Shown: in pieces, positions 8,909 through 18,545 of the stretch
How the letters are laid out: every line of letters starts with the position of its first letter
How positions within the stretch are numbered: position 1 is the stretch's first letter
From: Pedobacter sp. W3I1
Lineage (GTDB): Bacteria; Bacteroidota; Bacteroidia; Sphingobacteriales; Sphingobacteriaceae
Direction of reading: 5' to 3'
Length of the DNA stretch: 64,000 nt
Assembly: GCF_030816015.1 (NCBI RefSeq)
Contig: NZ_JAUSXN010000001.1
Span: forward strand, 2,852,001-2,916,000
The notes under the pieces: generated by a model
What the model saw: the letters and a program-made list of their open reading frames with translations, nothing else
What the model was told of the DNA's origin: nothing
The model's database searches: none
Made by a program: the position numbers and the translations under genes

Positions 8909-9280
8909 ATGAATTTAAATCATCTGAACTTAACAGTTCCCAACGTATCAACAGCCAGATCGTTTTTTGAAAAACATTTCAATTTTAAATGTATAGATGT
9001 AAAAGGAGATAATCTTCTTGTAGTACTTAATGACAGTAATGGATTTATTTTTACACTAATGTCTGAAACTTTTAATAAAAATGGCGTTTCGACCTATCCA
9101 CAAAACTTTCATTTTGGCTTTATACTTAATTCGAAAGACGAGGTAAACAACTTATATAAACAACTAAAAGAAGATGGAATACACCTTGAACATGAACCTA
9201 GCAAAATCCGTAATAGTTTTGGGTTCTATTTTTATTTTGACAATCTCTTCATTGAAATTGGACACTATATGACAGAGTAG
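8909..9280 (+). CDS. VOC-superfamily (glyoxalase/bleomycin-resistance-like) protein
   Basis: A 123-residue single-domain protein of the vicinal oxygen chelate fold. It begins MNLNHLNLTVPNVSTARSFF, the family's classical first strand with a metal-binding His at position 5. It ends with FGFYFYFDNLFIEIGHY, where a Glu near residue 117 falls at the usual last metal ligand. The role cannot be set from sequence: such proteins include dioxygenases, isomerases and antibiotic-sequestering proteins. A decayed gene lies upstream and an alpha/beta hydrolase downstream. Confidence 0.82.
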   Translation: MNLNHLNLTVPNVSTARSFFEKHFNFKCIDVKGDNLLVVLNDSNGFIFTLMSETFNKNGVSTYPQNFHFGFILNSKDEVNNLYKQLKEDGIHLEHEPSKIRNSFGFYFYFDNLFIEIGHYMTE

Positions 9281-9403
9281 GCGCACAGATTAACTTTAGA
9301 TTCGCCAATCAAAATAGCAATTAGCGGTCATTGTAAAATGGTAAATGCCTCTGATCATAAAACCCTCTGATTCTAAATATTTCTAAGATAATAAACATTC
9401 AAA

Positions 9404-10093
9404 ATGAAAGTCATACAGAAGACATACATTTTTCTTCCTGGTGCCTGGCACGGTGCGTGGGTTTATGACCCAATTATAAAAAGACTGAAGCTTTTGGGAA
9501 AGAAATGTATTGCAATAACATTACCAGGCCTTGAATCAAAGCAATACAAAGAAAGTCAACTAATAAATCTAGAAACTCACATTCAATTTGTGGTTGATTT
9601 TTTGAACCAGAATAATATTACTGATATAATATTATGTGGACATAGTTATGCAGGGATGGTAATTACCGGAGTTGCCGATAAGATACCAGAAAAAATTTAT
9701 GGACTTGTCTATATTGATGCATATGTTCCTAAGAATGGTGATAGCTGCTGGAATCTTACAAGCGATGCTTACCGAAACCTTTTTGTAAAGGGAGCAGGCG
9801 AAAACGGCATCACAGTCGGCAATCCACCAGGAAAGGATAGGCGAAGAAGACCCCATCCTTTGGCAACATTTATGCAAAATCTGCACTTAAAGGGCGATTA
9901 TAAAAAAATTCATAACCGAGCGTTTATTTATCTCAGTGGATGGGATGAAACACCATTTTTAAAACAATATGAAAAATTAAAGAAATCGAAAGGTTGGCAT
10001 GTCGAAACCATTCATTCTATACATAATGTGATGAAAGAAAAGCCAGATCAATTAACAGATATTTTATGTAAACTGGAAAATAAATTTACCTAG
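9404..10093 (+). CDS. Alpha/beta hydrolase
   Basis: A 229-residue cytoplasmic serine hydrolase with no signal peptide. It has the oxyanion loop LPGAWHGAWVYDPI near residue 11 and the nucleophile elbow GHSYAGMVI (Ser near residue 80). The catalytic His is probably in the C-terminal HSIHNVMKEKPDQL. This layout resembles salicylate esterase or EstC-like plant-type hydrolases, but the substrate is unknown. It is flanked by MarR-type regulators, often linked to small aromatic or toxic compounds. Confidence 0.85.
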   Translation: MKVIQKTYIFLPGAWHGAWVYDPIIKRLKLLGKKCIAITLPGLESKQYKESQLINLETHIQFVVDFLNQNNITDIILCGHSYAGMVITGVADKIPEKIYGLVYIDAYVPKNGDSCWNLTSDAYRNLFVKGAGENGITVGNPPGKDRRRRPHPLATFMQNLHLKGDYKKIHNRAFIYLSGWDETPFLKQYEKLKKSKGWHVETIHSIHNVMKEKPDQLTDILCKLENKFT

Positions 10094-10193
10094 TAAAACA
10101 AATAACGAGCAGCCAATATGGTGTTTTTAATATACGCCTGAGGCCGAATGCCAAACTGTATGCGACTATTGAGTTTTGAATTTAACATCTAAA

Positions 10194-10603
10194 ATGAACC
10201 AGAAACAATTACCAATCGGATATTACCTAAAACTTGCAGATAGCTGTTTGACAAAAGGAATAGATGGAATTCAATCTAAACATGGCTTGAATAGAATGGA
10301 ATGGCAAGTTTTGAATTCTATCTACGAGAAACCAGAAATTTTAATCAGTGAAATTATTGAATTAATGGACCCAATTGCTGACGATCAATTAGTAGGAGCC
10401 ATTTTAACAAAATTCATCAACAGAAAACAATTGGAGGTTAATAATACTGATATGCTGACTTTGACAGTTGATGGAAGGAATTATACAAATCTTGCTTTTC
10501 GACTCAACTGGCGTTTAGAAAAAAAGCGGCTATGGATATCTCGGACTCAGATTACCAAACCACAATATCAACGCTTCAAAAAATGATAGCGAATATTTCA
10601 TAA
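10194..10603 (+). pseudogene. MarR-like winged-helix regulator with a frameshift near its 3' end
   Basis: The protein starts MNQKQLPIGYYLKLADSCLTKGI and has a MarR-like helical dimer region and winged helix (LNRMEWQVLNSIYE, then LTLTVDGRNYTNLAF). In the primary frame it ends at 10586 with an unlikely basic tail. Shifting frame after a run of seven A (10519-10525) restores a natural ending, KAAMDISDSDYQTTISTLQKM, closing at TAA 10601-10603. This is either a real frameshift or a sequencing error in the homopolymer. An in-frame upstream start at 10176 adds six residues. Confidence 0.7.
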
Positions 10604-10774
10604 GCGATGAACCAGGTAGCAACGAATTAATCCATTTTCCAATTAACGACTTATAGTAAAATGATGGTTTTTTTGGCATTTTATGGTAGTCGTGGATTTA
10701 TTTGACATCCAAATCCAAAACTCCTTCACCTACTAAAGTTACATCACCTATATATAACAAAGCATACTTAATAT

Positions 10775-12037
10775 ATGGCTATAAAGAACCTTTTTGTTTT
10801 AATATTGGTTGTAATCAATTATAACGGTTATGCACAAATAAACATTTGCGACAGTCTTAAAAACTTATATGATAGTCATCAATACCTCGAAATGGATAAA
10901 TTATGTAGCAGGCATAAAAGCGATTCTTCTTATTATCTATACAAAGGTGCATTCGCCAACGTCTGCAATAATCCAATTTTATCAAATCAGTATTTAAACA
11001 GGGTATCGGATAAAAAAGCAAGGCACAGTTTTGAATATTGGAGATTAAGAAATGACAACTGGATAAAATTATTTAATTACAAAAATGCGTTTCAAACCTC
11101 AAAAGTTTTAACCACAACCTTTAAATCGCAATTCGATAGTGTAGCATTGGGAGATGAAATAAACAGCCAACGCATTTGGGAAGCTTTGCAAGACCAACCA
11201 CCCCAGCAAATTAAGAATTATACAACAATTACGCTTACAACAAAAAAAGATAAAGCAGGTTTGATTACCTGCAATGTAAGTGCAAATAATGTGGATACAA
11301 ATTTCGTGTTTGATACTGGCGCTGGAATAAGTTGCATTACTGAAAGTATGGGAAAAAAAATGGGAATACTCATTATGCCTGACAACAACATTGAGATTAT
11401 GAGTTTTACGGGTATTAGCAATAAGGTATCCATTGGTATTATGCCCTTACTGAATATTGGTGCGCTTACTGTATATAATACTCCTTTTCTCATCTATCCC
11501 GATAGCGCTTTTACTTTTGCCAATGGCACTTATGTAATAAATGGTATTATTGGATTTCCAGTCGCAAAAGATCTGGGGACGATAATAATCGAAAAAGAAA
11601 GCATTAGTTTTTCAAGGCGAAACCAGAAAAAGAAAAGAGAAAGAAATTTGTTTGTAGACCAGTTAAGACCTATTTTAATGCTTACTTATAAAAACAAAAC
11701 ACTGCCTTTTAATTTTGATAGCGGTGCGCAGGAATCACTATTTTATAAATCCTTTTACGATTTATTTGAAAGTGATATAAAAACTAAATCCAACACTTTT
11801 ATTGATAAAAGCTCAGGGGCTGGAGGCCACGAAGTAATAAACGAAGTACTAGAAATAAAAAACGTCAATCTGAATATAGGAGATCAAACTATTCTATTGC
11901 CAAAACTTAAAATAGACAAAAATAATTACAGCACATATGGTAAAGCCAATTTTGGAAATATTGGACAAGATATTTTACGTCAGTATAAAAAAGTGATTAT
12001 CTCTTTTAATAAGAACTATATCCAATTAGAAAACTAA
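10775..12037 (+). CDS. Exported two-domain retropepsin-like aspartyl protease
   Basis: A 420-residue protein with a signal peptide (FVLILVVINYNGYAQ). After about 140 residues of helical N-terminal region come two retropepsin-type cores: NFVFDTGAGISCIT (Asp180) followed by IIGFPVAKDLGTIII, and LPFNFDSGAQESLFY (Asp315) followed by NIGQDILRQYKKVII. Each supplies one D-[TS]-G-A motif, so one chain could form the two-Asp active site that viral retropepsins build by dimerising. It is likely periplasmic or surface-exposed. The substrate is unknown, and the surroundings give no functional link. Confidence 0.8.
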   Translation: MAIKNLFVLILVVINYNGYAQINICDSLKNLYDSHQYLEMDKLCSRHKSDSSYYLYKGAFANVCNNPILSNQYLNRVSDKKARHSFEYWRLRNDNWIKLFNYKNAFQTSKVLTTTFKSQFDSVALGDEINSQRIWEALQDQPPQQIKNYTTITLTTKKDKAGLITCNVSANNVDTNFVFDTGAGISCITESMGKKMGILIMPDNNIEIMSFTGISNKVSIGIMPLLNIGALTVYNTPFLIYPDSAFTFANGTYVINGIIGFPVAKDLGTIIIEKESISFSRRNQKKKRERNLFVDQLRPILMLTYKNKTLPFNFDSGAQESLFYKSFYDLFESDIKTKSNTFIDKSSGAGGHEVINEVLEIKNVNLNIGDQTILLPKLKIDKNNYSTYGKANFGNIGQDILRQYKKVIISFNKNYIQLEN

Positions 12038-12042
12038 AAAAT

Positions 12043-12195
12043 CTGTCGACCAGGTGGTTTACCAAACGTTATCAGGAACTTACGGGCAACACTGTAGCCG
12101 ATGTGAAAACACTGTGTAACCTGATTGAAGAAGAAGTTCTTGCAGAGCAGACTTTTAGCAAGTTTACTCCAGATCAACTGGAAATAGAGACCTAA
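12043..12195 (+). pseudogene. C-terminal remnant of an unidentified gene
   Basis: An open frame without a start codon reads RWFTKRYQELTGNTVADVKT followed by CNLIEEEVLAEQTFSKFTPD and ends at TAA 12193-12195. Its composition is convincingly protein-like, helical and charged, unlike random intergenic DNA. The upstream part of the gene is missing and has been replaced by the retropepsin gene, whose stop is six bases away, which suggests a deletion or insertion junction near 12040. I do not recognise the family. Confidence 0.45.
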
Positions 12196-12278
12196 TTTTT
12201 TTTGAATAAGTTGCTAAATTGATTTAGCTTTATTTTCAACATTTTCTAACCAATATCATCTTTTCCTACTCAACAAAT

Positions 12279-14828
12279 ATGCGACCCATTAAGCCAATAT
12301 TTGCCCTCATGATGCTAACACTTTTAATGTTGCATGCTGATGCACAAAATAAGTTTTTTATTGATGGTTATCATGGAGGTTTCTGGGGGCATTATCCGGT
12401 AGGTTATACCGGTTTTATTGCCGATAAACTGGAAGAGAACAGTTTTTGGAAAATTAATTTAGAAATTGAACCTGTTACCTGGGATGTGGTACAAAAAAAC
12501 GACTTGACGAATTATAACCGTTTTAAAACATTCGTTAAAGACCAATCGGTAAAGGGCAGGGTGGAATTTGTTAATCCGTCTTACGGGCAGAGTTATCTTT
12601 TTAACATCCAGGGCGAATCTGTAATCAGGCAGTTTGAAATAGGGATCAAGACAATAAAAGCACATTTTCCAGAAGCCGAATTTTATACCTATTCTTCCGA
12701 AGAACCTTGTTTTACGAGTGCACTGCCTCAAATCCTAAAATCATTCGGCTATCGTTATGCCTCATTAAAAAATCCAAATACCTGTTGGGGCGGTTATACG
12801 CGTGCTTTTGGTGGCGAACTGATCAAATGGAAAGGATCTGATGGTTCGGTATTGCTTACCGTTCCGCGTTACGAAACAGAAGCACTACTCCAAAATTCGA
12901 CTTGGCAAACCCAGGCCTGGAACAATTCTGAAGCATATATTTCTGCGGCCTACCGTTACGGGATTCAAAACCCCATTGGCATGTGTTTACAGGATGCGGG
13001 TTGGGAAAACGGTCCCTGGTTGGGTAAACCTAAAGATTTTACCTATAAAACCTGGAGAGATTATATGGAGAATACCGCAGATAAGACTGATCTTAAAACC
13101 TGGAATTTTAATCAGGAAGATGTTCAGGTGAGTTTAGTATGGGGTGCGCAGGTTTTACAGAAAATTGCTCAAAATACCAGGATTGCTGAAAATAAGATCA
13201 CTATTGCCGAAAAAATTGATGCTATAAATGCAGTGGCCAATAAAAGCAAACTGATTGGTGGAAAATTCGACGCTGCCTGGCAAAACCTCTTACTTGCTCA
13301 GCACCACGACTCGTGGATTGTGCCTTATAATATTGTTAACAAAGAAAAAAGATGGAGCTGGGCCGATGCAGTCACATATTGGACGGATCAATCGAACCAC
13401 CTTTGCGACAGCATTTTGAATATTGCGGATAAAAATGCATCCGAAAATCCCAATGGATTTAATGTAAGGGTTTACAATTCGCAAGCTTATGCGCGCAAAG
13501 AAATTGCCAAAATCCAGTTAGATCAAAGATTGACAAATCCAATAGTGATAGGGCAAGACCATAAAAAAGTTAACACCCAGCTTATTACCGAAAATGGCAA
13601 CCGCTTTTTATTGTTCGAAGCATTGGCTCCGGCATTAGGTGATGTTCATTATAGCATAAAACCTTCCAAGACTAAAATTGCTAAACCTATTACCCACATT
13701 TCAGTAAAAGGAAATCTGTACACTTTCAATAATGAGGATTACGAAATCGCATTTAATGCAGCCAAAGGCGGGATTATTGAAAGTCTGATTGCCAAAAAAT
13801 TATGCAATAAACAATTTGTAGATCAAAAAAGCAAACGATCATTTAATGAAATGAGGGGCTATTTCTATCAGGACAGTACTTTTTATTCTTCAAAAGATCA
13901 GGTAGCAAAAATAACTGTTGTGGAAGACGGCCTATTGATGACCAGATTAAAAATCGAAGGAAAAATCAGTAACCATGCATTTACACAATACATTACGCTT
14001 AAAAAATACGATAGCAGGATAGATGTACAAACAACTGTAAACTGGCAAAACAATGCGGGGATAGGACAGGACTATGCACAAAAAAGCGGATGGAAGGCGA
14101 ATGATCTTAAAAAAGCATTTTATAACGACAGTTTAAAATTGCAGGCTGTTTTTCCATTGAATATTGCAGCTCAAAAAGTGTATAAAAACGCGGCATTCGA
14201 TGTAATGGAAAGCAGGTTGAAAAATACCTATTTTAATACCTGGGACAGTATCAAGAACAATGTCCTTGTGAATTGGGTGGATGTAAGCGATCACGATGAT
14301 CACTATGGAATGGCTTTGTTAAACGATCATACCACAAGTTATGCGCATAATGAAACTGGTATTTTAGGCTTAACACTTCAATATTCAGGGGTGGGTTTAT
14401 GGGGACGGAATTATGACATAAAAGGTGCTTCGCAATATCATTATGCACTTTTTCCACATCGAAATAAGTGGGATAAGGCAGAGGTTTGGAGCCAAAGTAT
14501 TACATGGAACGAACCTTTGCAGGTTGTGACAAATAATAAAGAGCAAAAGCCTTCATTTTCGCTGCTCCAGATCGCTGAACCTGGTTACGAAATCTCCTCC
14601 CTTACTATGGAAGATGGTGCTTTGTTGTTCCGTGTATTTAATGCCAATGCTGTATCAAACAATCTTAATTTAAATTTTAATATACCCATAAAAAAGGCTG
14701 AACTTGTCGAGCTTAACCATACAAAATCACAAACTTTAAAGCTGCTTAAAAAGCAAAATGGCATCACTGCCGTTAATCTGCCTATTCCGCAATTTGGACT
14801 GAGGACCATTAAGATTTATTTGCAATAA
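12279..14828 (+). CDS. GH38-like alpha-mannosidase-family protein, exported, with divergent active site
   Basis: An 849-residue protein with a signal peptide (MLTLLMLHADAQ). The N-terminal half follows the GH38 catalytic fold: SALPQILKSFGYRY, then WKGSDGSVLLTVPRYE, and AQHHDSWIVPYNIV (His342, His343, Asp344). The C-terminal half has the family's beta-sandwich domains (FEALAPALGDVHYSI). The usual HxD metal site at the N-terminus reads DGYHGGFWGHYP. The segment normally holding the nucleophile Asp (PDxFG) reads YSSEEPCF, with Glu141/Glu142. It probably acts on a polysaccharide in the periplasm, possibly not a mannoside. Confidence 0.75.
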   Translation: MRPIKPIFALMMLTLLMLHADAQNKFFIDGYHGGFWGHYPVGYTGFIADKLEENSFWKINLEIEPVTWDVVQKNDLTNYNRFKTFVKDQSVKGRVEFVNPSYGQSYLFNIQGESVIRQFEIGIKTIKAHFPEAEFYTYSSEEPCFTSALPQILKSFGYRYASLKNPNTCWGGYTRAFGGELIKWKGSDGSVLLTVPRYETEALLQNSTWQTQAWNNSEAYISAAYRYGIQNPIGMCLQDAGWENGPWLGKPKDFTYKTWRDYMENTADKTDLKTWNFNQEDVQVSLVWGAQVLQKIAQNTRIAENKITIAEKIDAINAVANKSKLIGGKFDAAWQNLLLAQHHDSWIVPYNIVNKEKRWSWADAVTYWTDQSNHLCDSILNIADKNASENPNGFNVRVYNSQAYARKEIAKIQLDQRLTNPIVIGQDHKKVNTQLITENGNRFLLFEALAPALGDVHYSIKPSKTKIAKPITHISVKGNLYTFNNEDYEIAFNAAKGGIIESLIAKKLCNKQFVDQKSKRSFNEMRGYFYQDSTFYSSKDQVAKITVVEDGLLMTRLKIEGKISNHAFTQYITLKKYDSRIDVQTTVNWQNNAGIGQDYAQKSGWKANDLKKAFYNDSLKLQAVFPLNIAAQKVYKNAAFDVMESRLKNTYFNTWDSIKNNVLVNWVDVSDHDDHYGMALLNDHTTSYAHNETGILGLTLQYSGVGLWGRNYDIKGASQYHYALFPHRNKWDKAEVWSQSITWNEPLQVVTNNKEQKPSFSLLQIAEPGYEISSLTMEDGALLFRVFNANAVSNNLNLNFNIPIKKAELVELNHTKSQTLKLLKKQNGITAVNLPIPQFGLRTIKIYLQ

Positions 14829-14907
14829 GTTTATCTGTTTTTGTTACATTTCAATAGCTGCTAAATCTTTTTTATTACTAATTTTAAAACCCACCAGGCA
14901 GATGCCT

Positions 14908-15792
14908 TTACTTTTTCTTTAAAAGGTAATGCACATTGAAAACGACAACCGATATGAAAATGATACTGTATGCCGCCATTTGTAATGGAGTAATGGGTTC
15001 ATGGAATACCATAGCTGCTATCGCAAATCCAATAATTGGATTAATATTAAGCAACATACCCACTGTTGACGAGCTTAACCCCTTTAAGGCATACAAATTC
15101 AAAAACAACGGGATCACTGTAAAACCAACTGCTATAACTTCTATTAGTAACCAAAATAGTGTCTCTGTAGGTACAGGTCCGCTGTAGGCAGGGTAAAAGG
15201 GCAGCAGCATCAGTGCGGCAAGCGAAATGTGAAAAGTAAGAAGGATGAACTTATCAAATCCAACAATTTTACGCTGGCTTACCAGGTAAGCGGCGTAAGT
15301 AAACCCAATAACAATGCCGTAAACCATGTCCATAATATTGGCATACGATAGCATCAGGCAGCCCATTATACTTAACCCAACGGCCGTCCATTGTATTTTG
15401 TTAAGCTTTTCATGCAAAAGCCAGTAAGCAAGCAATGTAGTAATGATGGGGCAAACCAGATAGGCAAGCGAGGTAGCCTTAATACTTACATGATTAAGCA
15501 CGTAAATAAACGAGAACCAGTTGATATTTAAGAATACACTTCCGCCTACATTCAGCAAAAGCATATTTCGTCTTTGCTTCGAAGGCAGGGCCTTAATATT
15601 AGAAAAGGTTTTAACTAATTCGCTACGTTTAAACAACGCGGTAATTAATACCATCAATATAGCGCAGCTAAAAATGCGGTAAAATAAAATATCCACCGAA
15701 GAATATCCGCTTAAAGGTTTTAAAACTAAACTAAAAAAGCCCCAGGTCGCATAAGCGAATATAGCGGCCAGGTAATATTTTGCGATTTTCAC
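14908..15792 (-). CDS. EamA/RarD-like DMT-superfamily transporter
   Basis: A 294-residue integral membrane protein with ten hydrophobic segments arranged as two EamA repeats. The opening YYLAAIFAYATWGFFSLVLK matches RarD-type members, and the second repeat begins near IVIGFTYAAYLVS. These proteins export metabolites or drugs across the inner membrane; the substrate here is unknown. It converges with the GH38-like gene, with 79 bases between the two stops and no clear terminator. Confidence 0.85.
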   Translation of the reverse strand: MKIAKYYLAAIFAYATWGFFSLVLKPLSGYSSVDILFYRIFSCAILMVLITALFKRSELVKTFSNIKALPSKQRRNMLLLNVGGSVFLNINWFSFIYVLNHVSIKATSLAYLVCPIITTLLAYWLLHEKLNKIQWTAVGLSIMGCLMLSYANIMDMVYGIVIGFTYAAYLVSQRKIVGFDKFILLTFHISLAALMLLPFYPAYSGPVPTETLFWLLIEVIAVGFTVIPLFLNLYALKGLSSSTVGMLLNINPIIGFAIAAMVFHEPITPLQMAAYSIIFISVVVFNVHYLLKKK

Positions 15793-16103
15793 AAGACAGT
15801 TGCTATAATGTTGATTTCACAAATATTATAAAATCTTAGGAGTTATTAAGCCACACCATGTAAAATACTAAAGAACTGCCTGTAAAGATAGTATCAATAA
15901 CGTTTGGAAAGATATGAATAAGCTGTACAGCGTAATTAGCTGTGCCTACTGTTTAAAAAAGTCAGGCCAGGTCCATTAAAATAAAGGTGTAATATTTTTA
16001 CTTAATTTATCGTTGGTTTTTGCTTCGCAGGCTTCTGCAGTTACCAAATTATATCCATTTTAATAAATAATATATAATCTATAGGATTAGTAGATTATTT
16101 TAT
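15793..16103. other. Divergent intergenic region before the riboswitch
   Basis: AT-rich DNA with no credible gene. It carries the upstream control regions of the minus-strand EamA gene and of the plus-strand riboswitch operon. No repeat was noticed. Confidence 0.5.
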
Positions 16104-16111
16104 TATTTTTG
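16104..16111 (+). promoter_or_regulatory. Probable -7 element of the riboswitch operon
   Basis: TATTTTTG matches the Bacteroidota TAnnTTTG element and lies 15 bases before the first paired base of the riboswitch, so transcription starting near 16118 would include the whole aptamer. A good -33 TTTG was not found at the expected 19-base spacing. Confidence 0.45.
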
Positions 16112-16125
16112 CATCATTATATAAT

Positions 16126-16228
16126 ACTTATCCAGAGAGACCGAGGGAAAGGCCCTAAGACGTCTGAGCAACCTATACACTTGTAAAAGGTGCTAATTCC
16201 TTTCTGCCCAGGGGTGGAGAAGATAAGT
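16126..16228 (+). promoter_or_regulatory. SAM-I (S-box) riboswitch
   Basis: The conserved S-box core is readable in order: AGAGAGACCGAGGGA, GGCCCTAAGACGTCT, GAGCAACC, then AAGGTGCTAATTCC and GGGGTGGAG. The closing stem P1 is ACTTATC (16126-16132) pairing with GATAAGT (16222-16228). This RNA binds S-adenosylmethionine and normally switches off methionine and sulfur acquisition genes when SAM is plentiful. The first gene downstream starts 80 bases later and encodes an M28 peptidase. The expression platform between 16229 and 16307 was not resolved. Confidence 0.93.
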
Positions 16229-16307
16229 TGGTTATGCATCCGCATGCTAATTATTTTGAGGTCGCTCAAAGTTTTTCTGGTAAAAGAATTCCTAAAAAAA
16301 TCAGAAA

Positions 16308-18530
16308 ATGAAAAAAACTTTTACCTTTTTCACGGCTATTCAATTGCTCTGGCTTCCTTTAGTGGCGCAGGAGAAACTGAGTGGATTTAAAATACAAAAT
16401 ATTCCGATACAACGTGATATTGAACAGAAATTTGATGCCGGGCTTAATAAAGGAAATATAGGGTCTACCATAAAAGAGCTTTCTGCCCATCCCCATCACC
16501 TGGGCTCTAGGGGCAGTAAAACGGTAGCAGAATCTGTACTGGAAAAGTTTAAAAGCTATGGCTGGGATGCAAAAATAGAGACTTATTATGTTTTATTTCC
16601 AACACCTAAATCCCGTTCGGTAGAACTTTTAGGGGGCAACAAATACAGTGCCTCGCTCCAAGAAAAGGCTGTTAAGGAAGATTTAGCAACCGCACAGCAA
16701 GGGCAATTGCCCCCTTACAATGCCTGGAGTGCCGATGGCGATGTAAGTGCAGGCCTTGTTTTTGTAAATTATGGTCTGCCAGCTGATTATGAAAAGTTGG
16801 AGCGTTTAGGCATCAGCGTAAAAGGCAAGATTGTTATTGCAAAATATGGCCGATCGTGGCGAGGCACTAAACCTAAAATAGCCTACGAACATGGTGCAGT
16901 GGGCTGTATCATTTATTCAGACCCAAAAGATGACGGCTTTGTAAAAGGAGATGTATATCCGCTAGGCGCTTATAAGCCAGAATTTGCTGTTCAACGGGGA
17001 TCGGTAATGGATATGGTAATTTATCCCGGTGATCCGTTAACGCCCGGAATCGGTTCTACTCAGGATGCCAAAAGGTTGGAGAGAGCAGATGCCAAAACGA
17101 TTCTTAAAATTCCGGTTCAGCCCATCAGCTATCACGATGCTTTGCCATTGCTTGCTGCACTTAAAGGTCAGGTGGTACCTGTCGATTGGAGCGGTGGCCT
17201 GCCTGTTACCTATCACATTGGAGATGGAAGTACCTTGGTTCGTTTAAATCTGGCTTTTAACTGGGATATTGTGCAGGCATACAATGTTGTAGCTAAATTA
17301 GAAGGAAGTAAATTTAAAAACCAATGGATCATTCGTGGGAACCACCACGATGCCTGGGTAAATGGCGCTGCAGATCCGGTAAGTGGTTTAGCGTCTTTAT
17401 TAGAAGAAGCAAAATCTATTGGGAAATTGGCTAAGGCAGGTATAAAACCTAAACGTACACTTGTTTATATCGCCTGGGATGGAGAAGAACAATCCCTTTT
17501 AGGCTCAACAGAATGGGTAGAAGACCATGCGGCCGAGTTAAACAGTAAAGCGGTTGCATACATCAATTCGGATGGTAATGGCCGTGGCTTTTTAGAAGCG
17601 GGCGGCTCGCATGCCTTAGAAAATTTTGTTTCAGAAATTTCAAAAGATGTAAAAGATCCTCAGGTAAATACGAACATTTTCGAACGGTGGAAAGCTAATA
17701 AAGCTATTTCTACAGCCTCGCTTTCCGAACGTAAGAAAATACAAGATACCCAAACACTTGATCTGGGAGCGCTCGGCACAGGATCAGATTATTCGGCATT
17801 TTTGCAGCACCTCGGCATACCTACTTTAAGTCTTGGTTTTGGTGGTGAGGATGAAGGAGGAGAGTACCATACCAATTTCGATACTTATGATAATTTTGTA
17901 AAGTTTAAAGATCCCGGTTTTGATTATGGATTGGCTTTATCTCAAACGGCCGGAAGAGCAGTGTTGCGTTTAGCCAATGCAGATGTACTTCCATTTAATT
18001 TTTCTAATCTTCAGGCTAAAATAGCTACTTACGTTACCGAAGTAAACGCTTTGGCAAAACAGCTTAAAGAAGGCGCCCAAAGCCAGAATAAACTCATTTC
18101 AAGTGGTGCTTATCAGTTCGCCAATGATCCCAAAGAAAACTTGAAAAATCCTCCTGTACAGGTTGAATTGCCTGAATTTGATTTTAAAGCACTAAACTTC
18201 GCAGTAGATAGTTTAAAAACTGCATCATCAAAACTTAATCAGACCGTAATCGCTGCACTCGCTTCGGATACTAAAACTGACCAACTGAATACCTTACTTT
18301 TTCAGGCAGAAAAACAATTGCTTCTTTCAACAGGTTTGCCTGGCAGGCCATGGTACAAACACAGCATTTATGCACCTGGTTTGTATACCGGTTATGGCGT
18401 TAAAACACTTCCCGGTGTGAGAGAAGCCATTGAGCAGTATCATGCAAAAGAAGTACAGGAACAAATTCTCGTGTTAACAACCTCAATCTTAAAACTCACA
18501 CAATTTCTCAACCAAACCAGTCATCCTTAA
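16308..18530 (+). CDS. Exported M28-family metallopeptidase, PSMA/glutamate carboxypeptidase II-like
   Basis: A 740-residue dizinc exopeptidase with a signal peptide (AIQLLWLPLVAQ). A PA domain sits near residues 120-260 and a transferrin-receptor-like helical domain at the C-terminus. Metal and catalytic residues align with human PSMA: GNHHDAW (His346), AADPVSG (bridging Asp), WDGEEQSLLGSTEW (general-base Glu and ligand Glu), YINSDGNG (Asp) and EYHTNFDTYD (His). It would trim amino acids from peptides or glutamyl conjugates in the periplasm. It is first in a SAM-riboswitch operon and is followed 15 bases later by SusC. Confidence 0.92.
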   Translation: MKKTFTFFTAIQLLWLPLVAQEKLSGFKIQNIPIQRDIEQKFDAGLNKGNIGSTIKELSAHPHHLGSRGSKTVAESVLEKFKSYGWDAKIETYYVLFPTPKSRSVELLGGNKYSASLQEKAVKEDLATAQQGQLPPYNAWSADGDVSAGLVFVNYGLPADYEKLERLGISVKGKIVIAKYGRSWRGTKPKIAYEHGAVGCIIYSDPKDDGFVKGDVYPLGAYKPEFAVQRGSVMDMVIYPGDPLTPGIGSTQDAKRLERADAKTILKIPVQPISYHDALPLLAALKGQVVPVDWSGGLPVTYHIGDGSTLVRLNLAFNWDIVQAYNVVAKLEGSKFKNQWIIRGNHHDAWVNGAADPVSGLASLLEEAKSIGKLAKAGIKPKRTLVYIAWDGEEQSLLGSTEWVEDHAAELNSKAVAYINSDGNGRGFLEAGGSHALENFVSEISKDVKDPQVNTNIFERWKANKAISTASLSERKKIQDTQTLDLGALGTGSDYSAFLQHLGIPTLSLGFGGEDEGGEYHTNFDTYDNFVKFKDPGFDYGLALSQTAGRAVLRLANADVLPFNFSNLQAKIATYVTEVNALAKQLKEGAQSQNKLISSGAYQFANDPKENLKNPPVQVELPEFDFKALNFAVDSLKTASSKLNQTVIAALASDTKTDQLNTLLFQAEKQLLLSTGLPGRPWYKHSIYAPGLYTGYGVKTLPGVREAIEQYHAKEVQEQILVLTTSILKLTQFLNQTSHP

Positions 18531-18545
18531 TTATAATCCCTAAAC

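Noticed and set aside
16190..16390. 66-codon open frame starting inside the riboswitch
   Set aside because: It overlaps the aptamer and the start of the M28 gene in a different frame.
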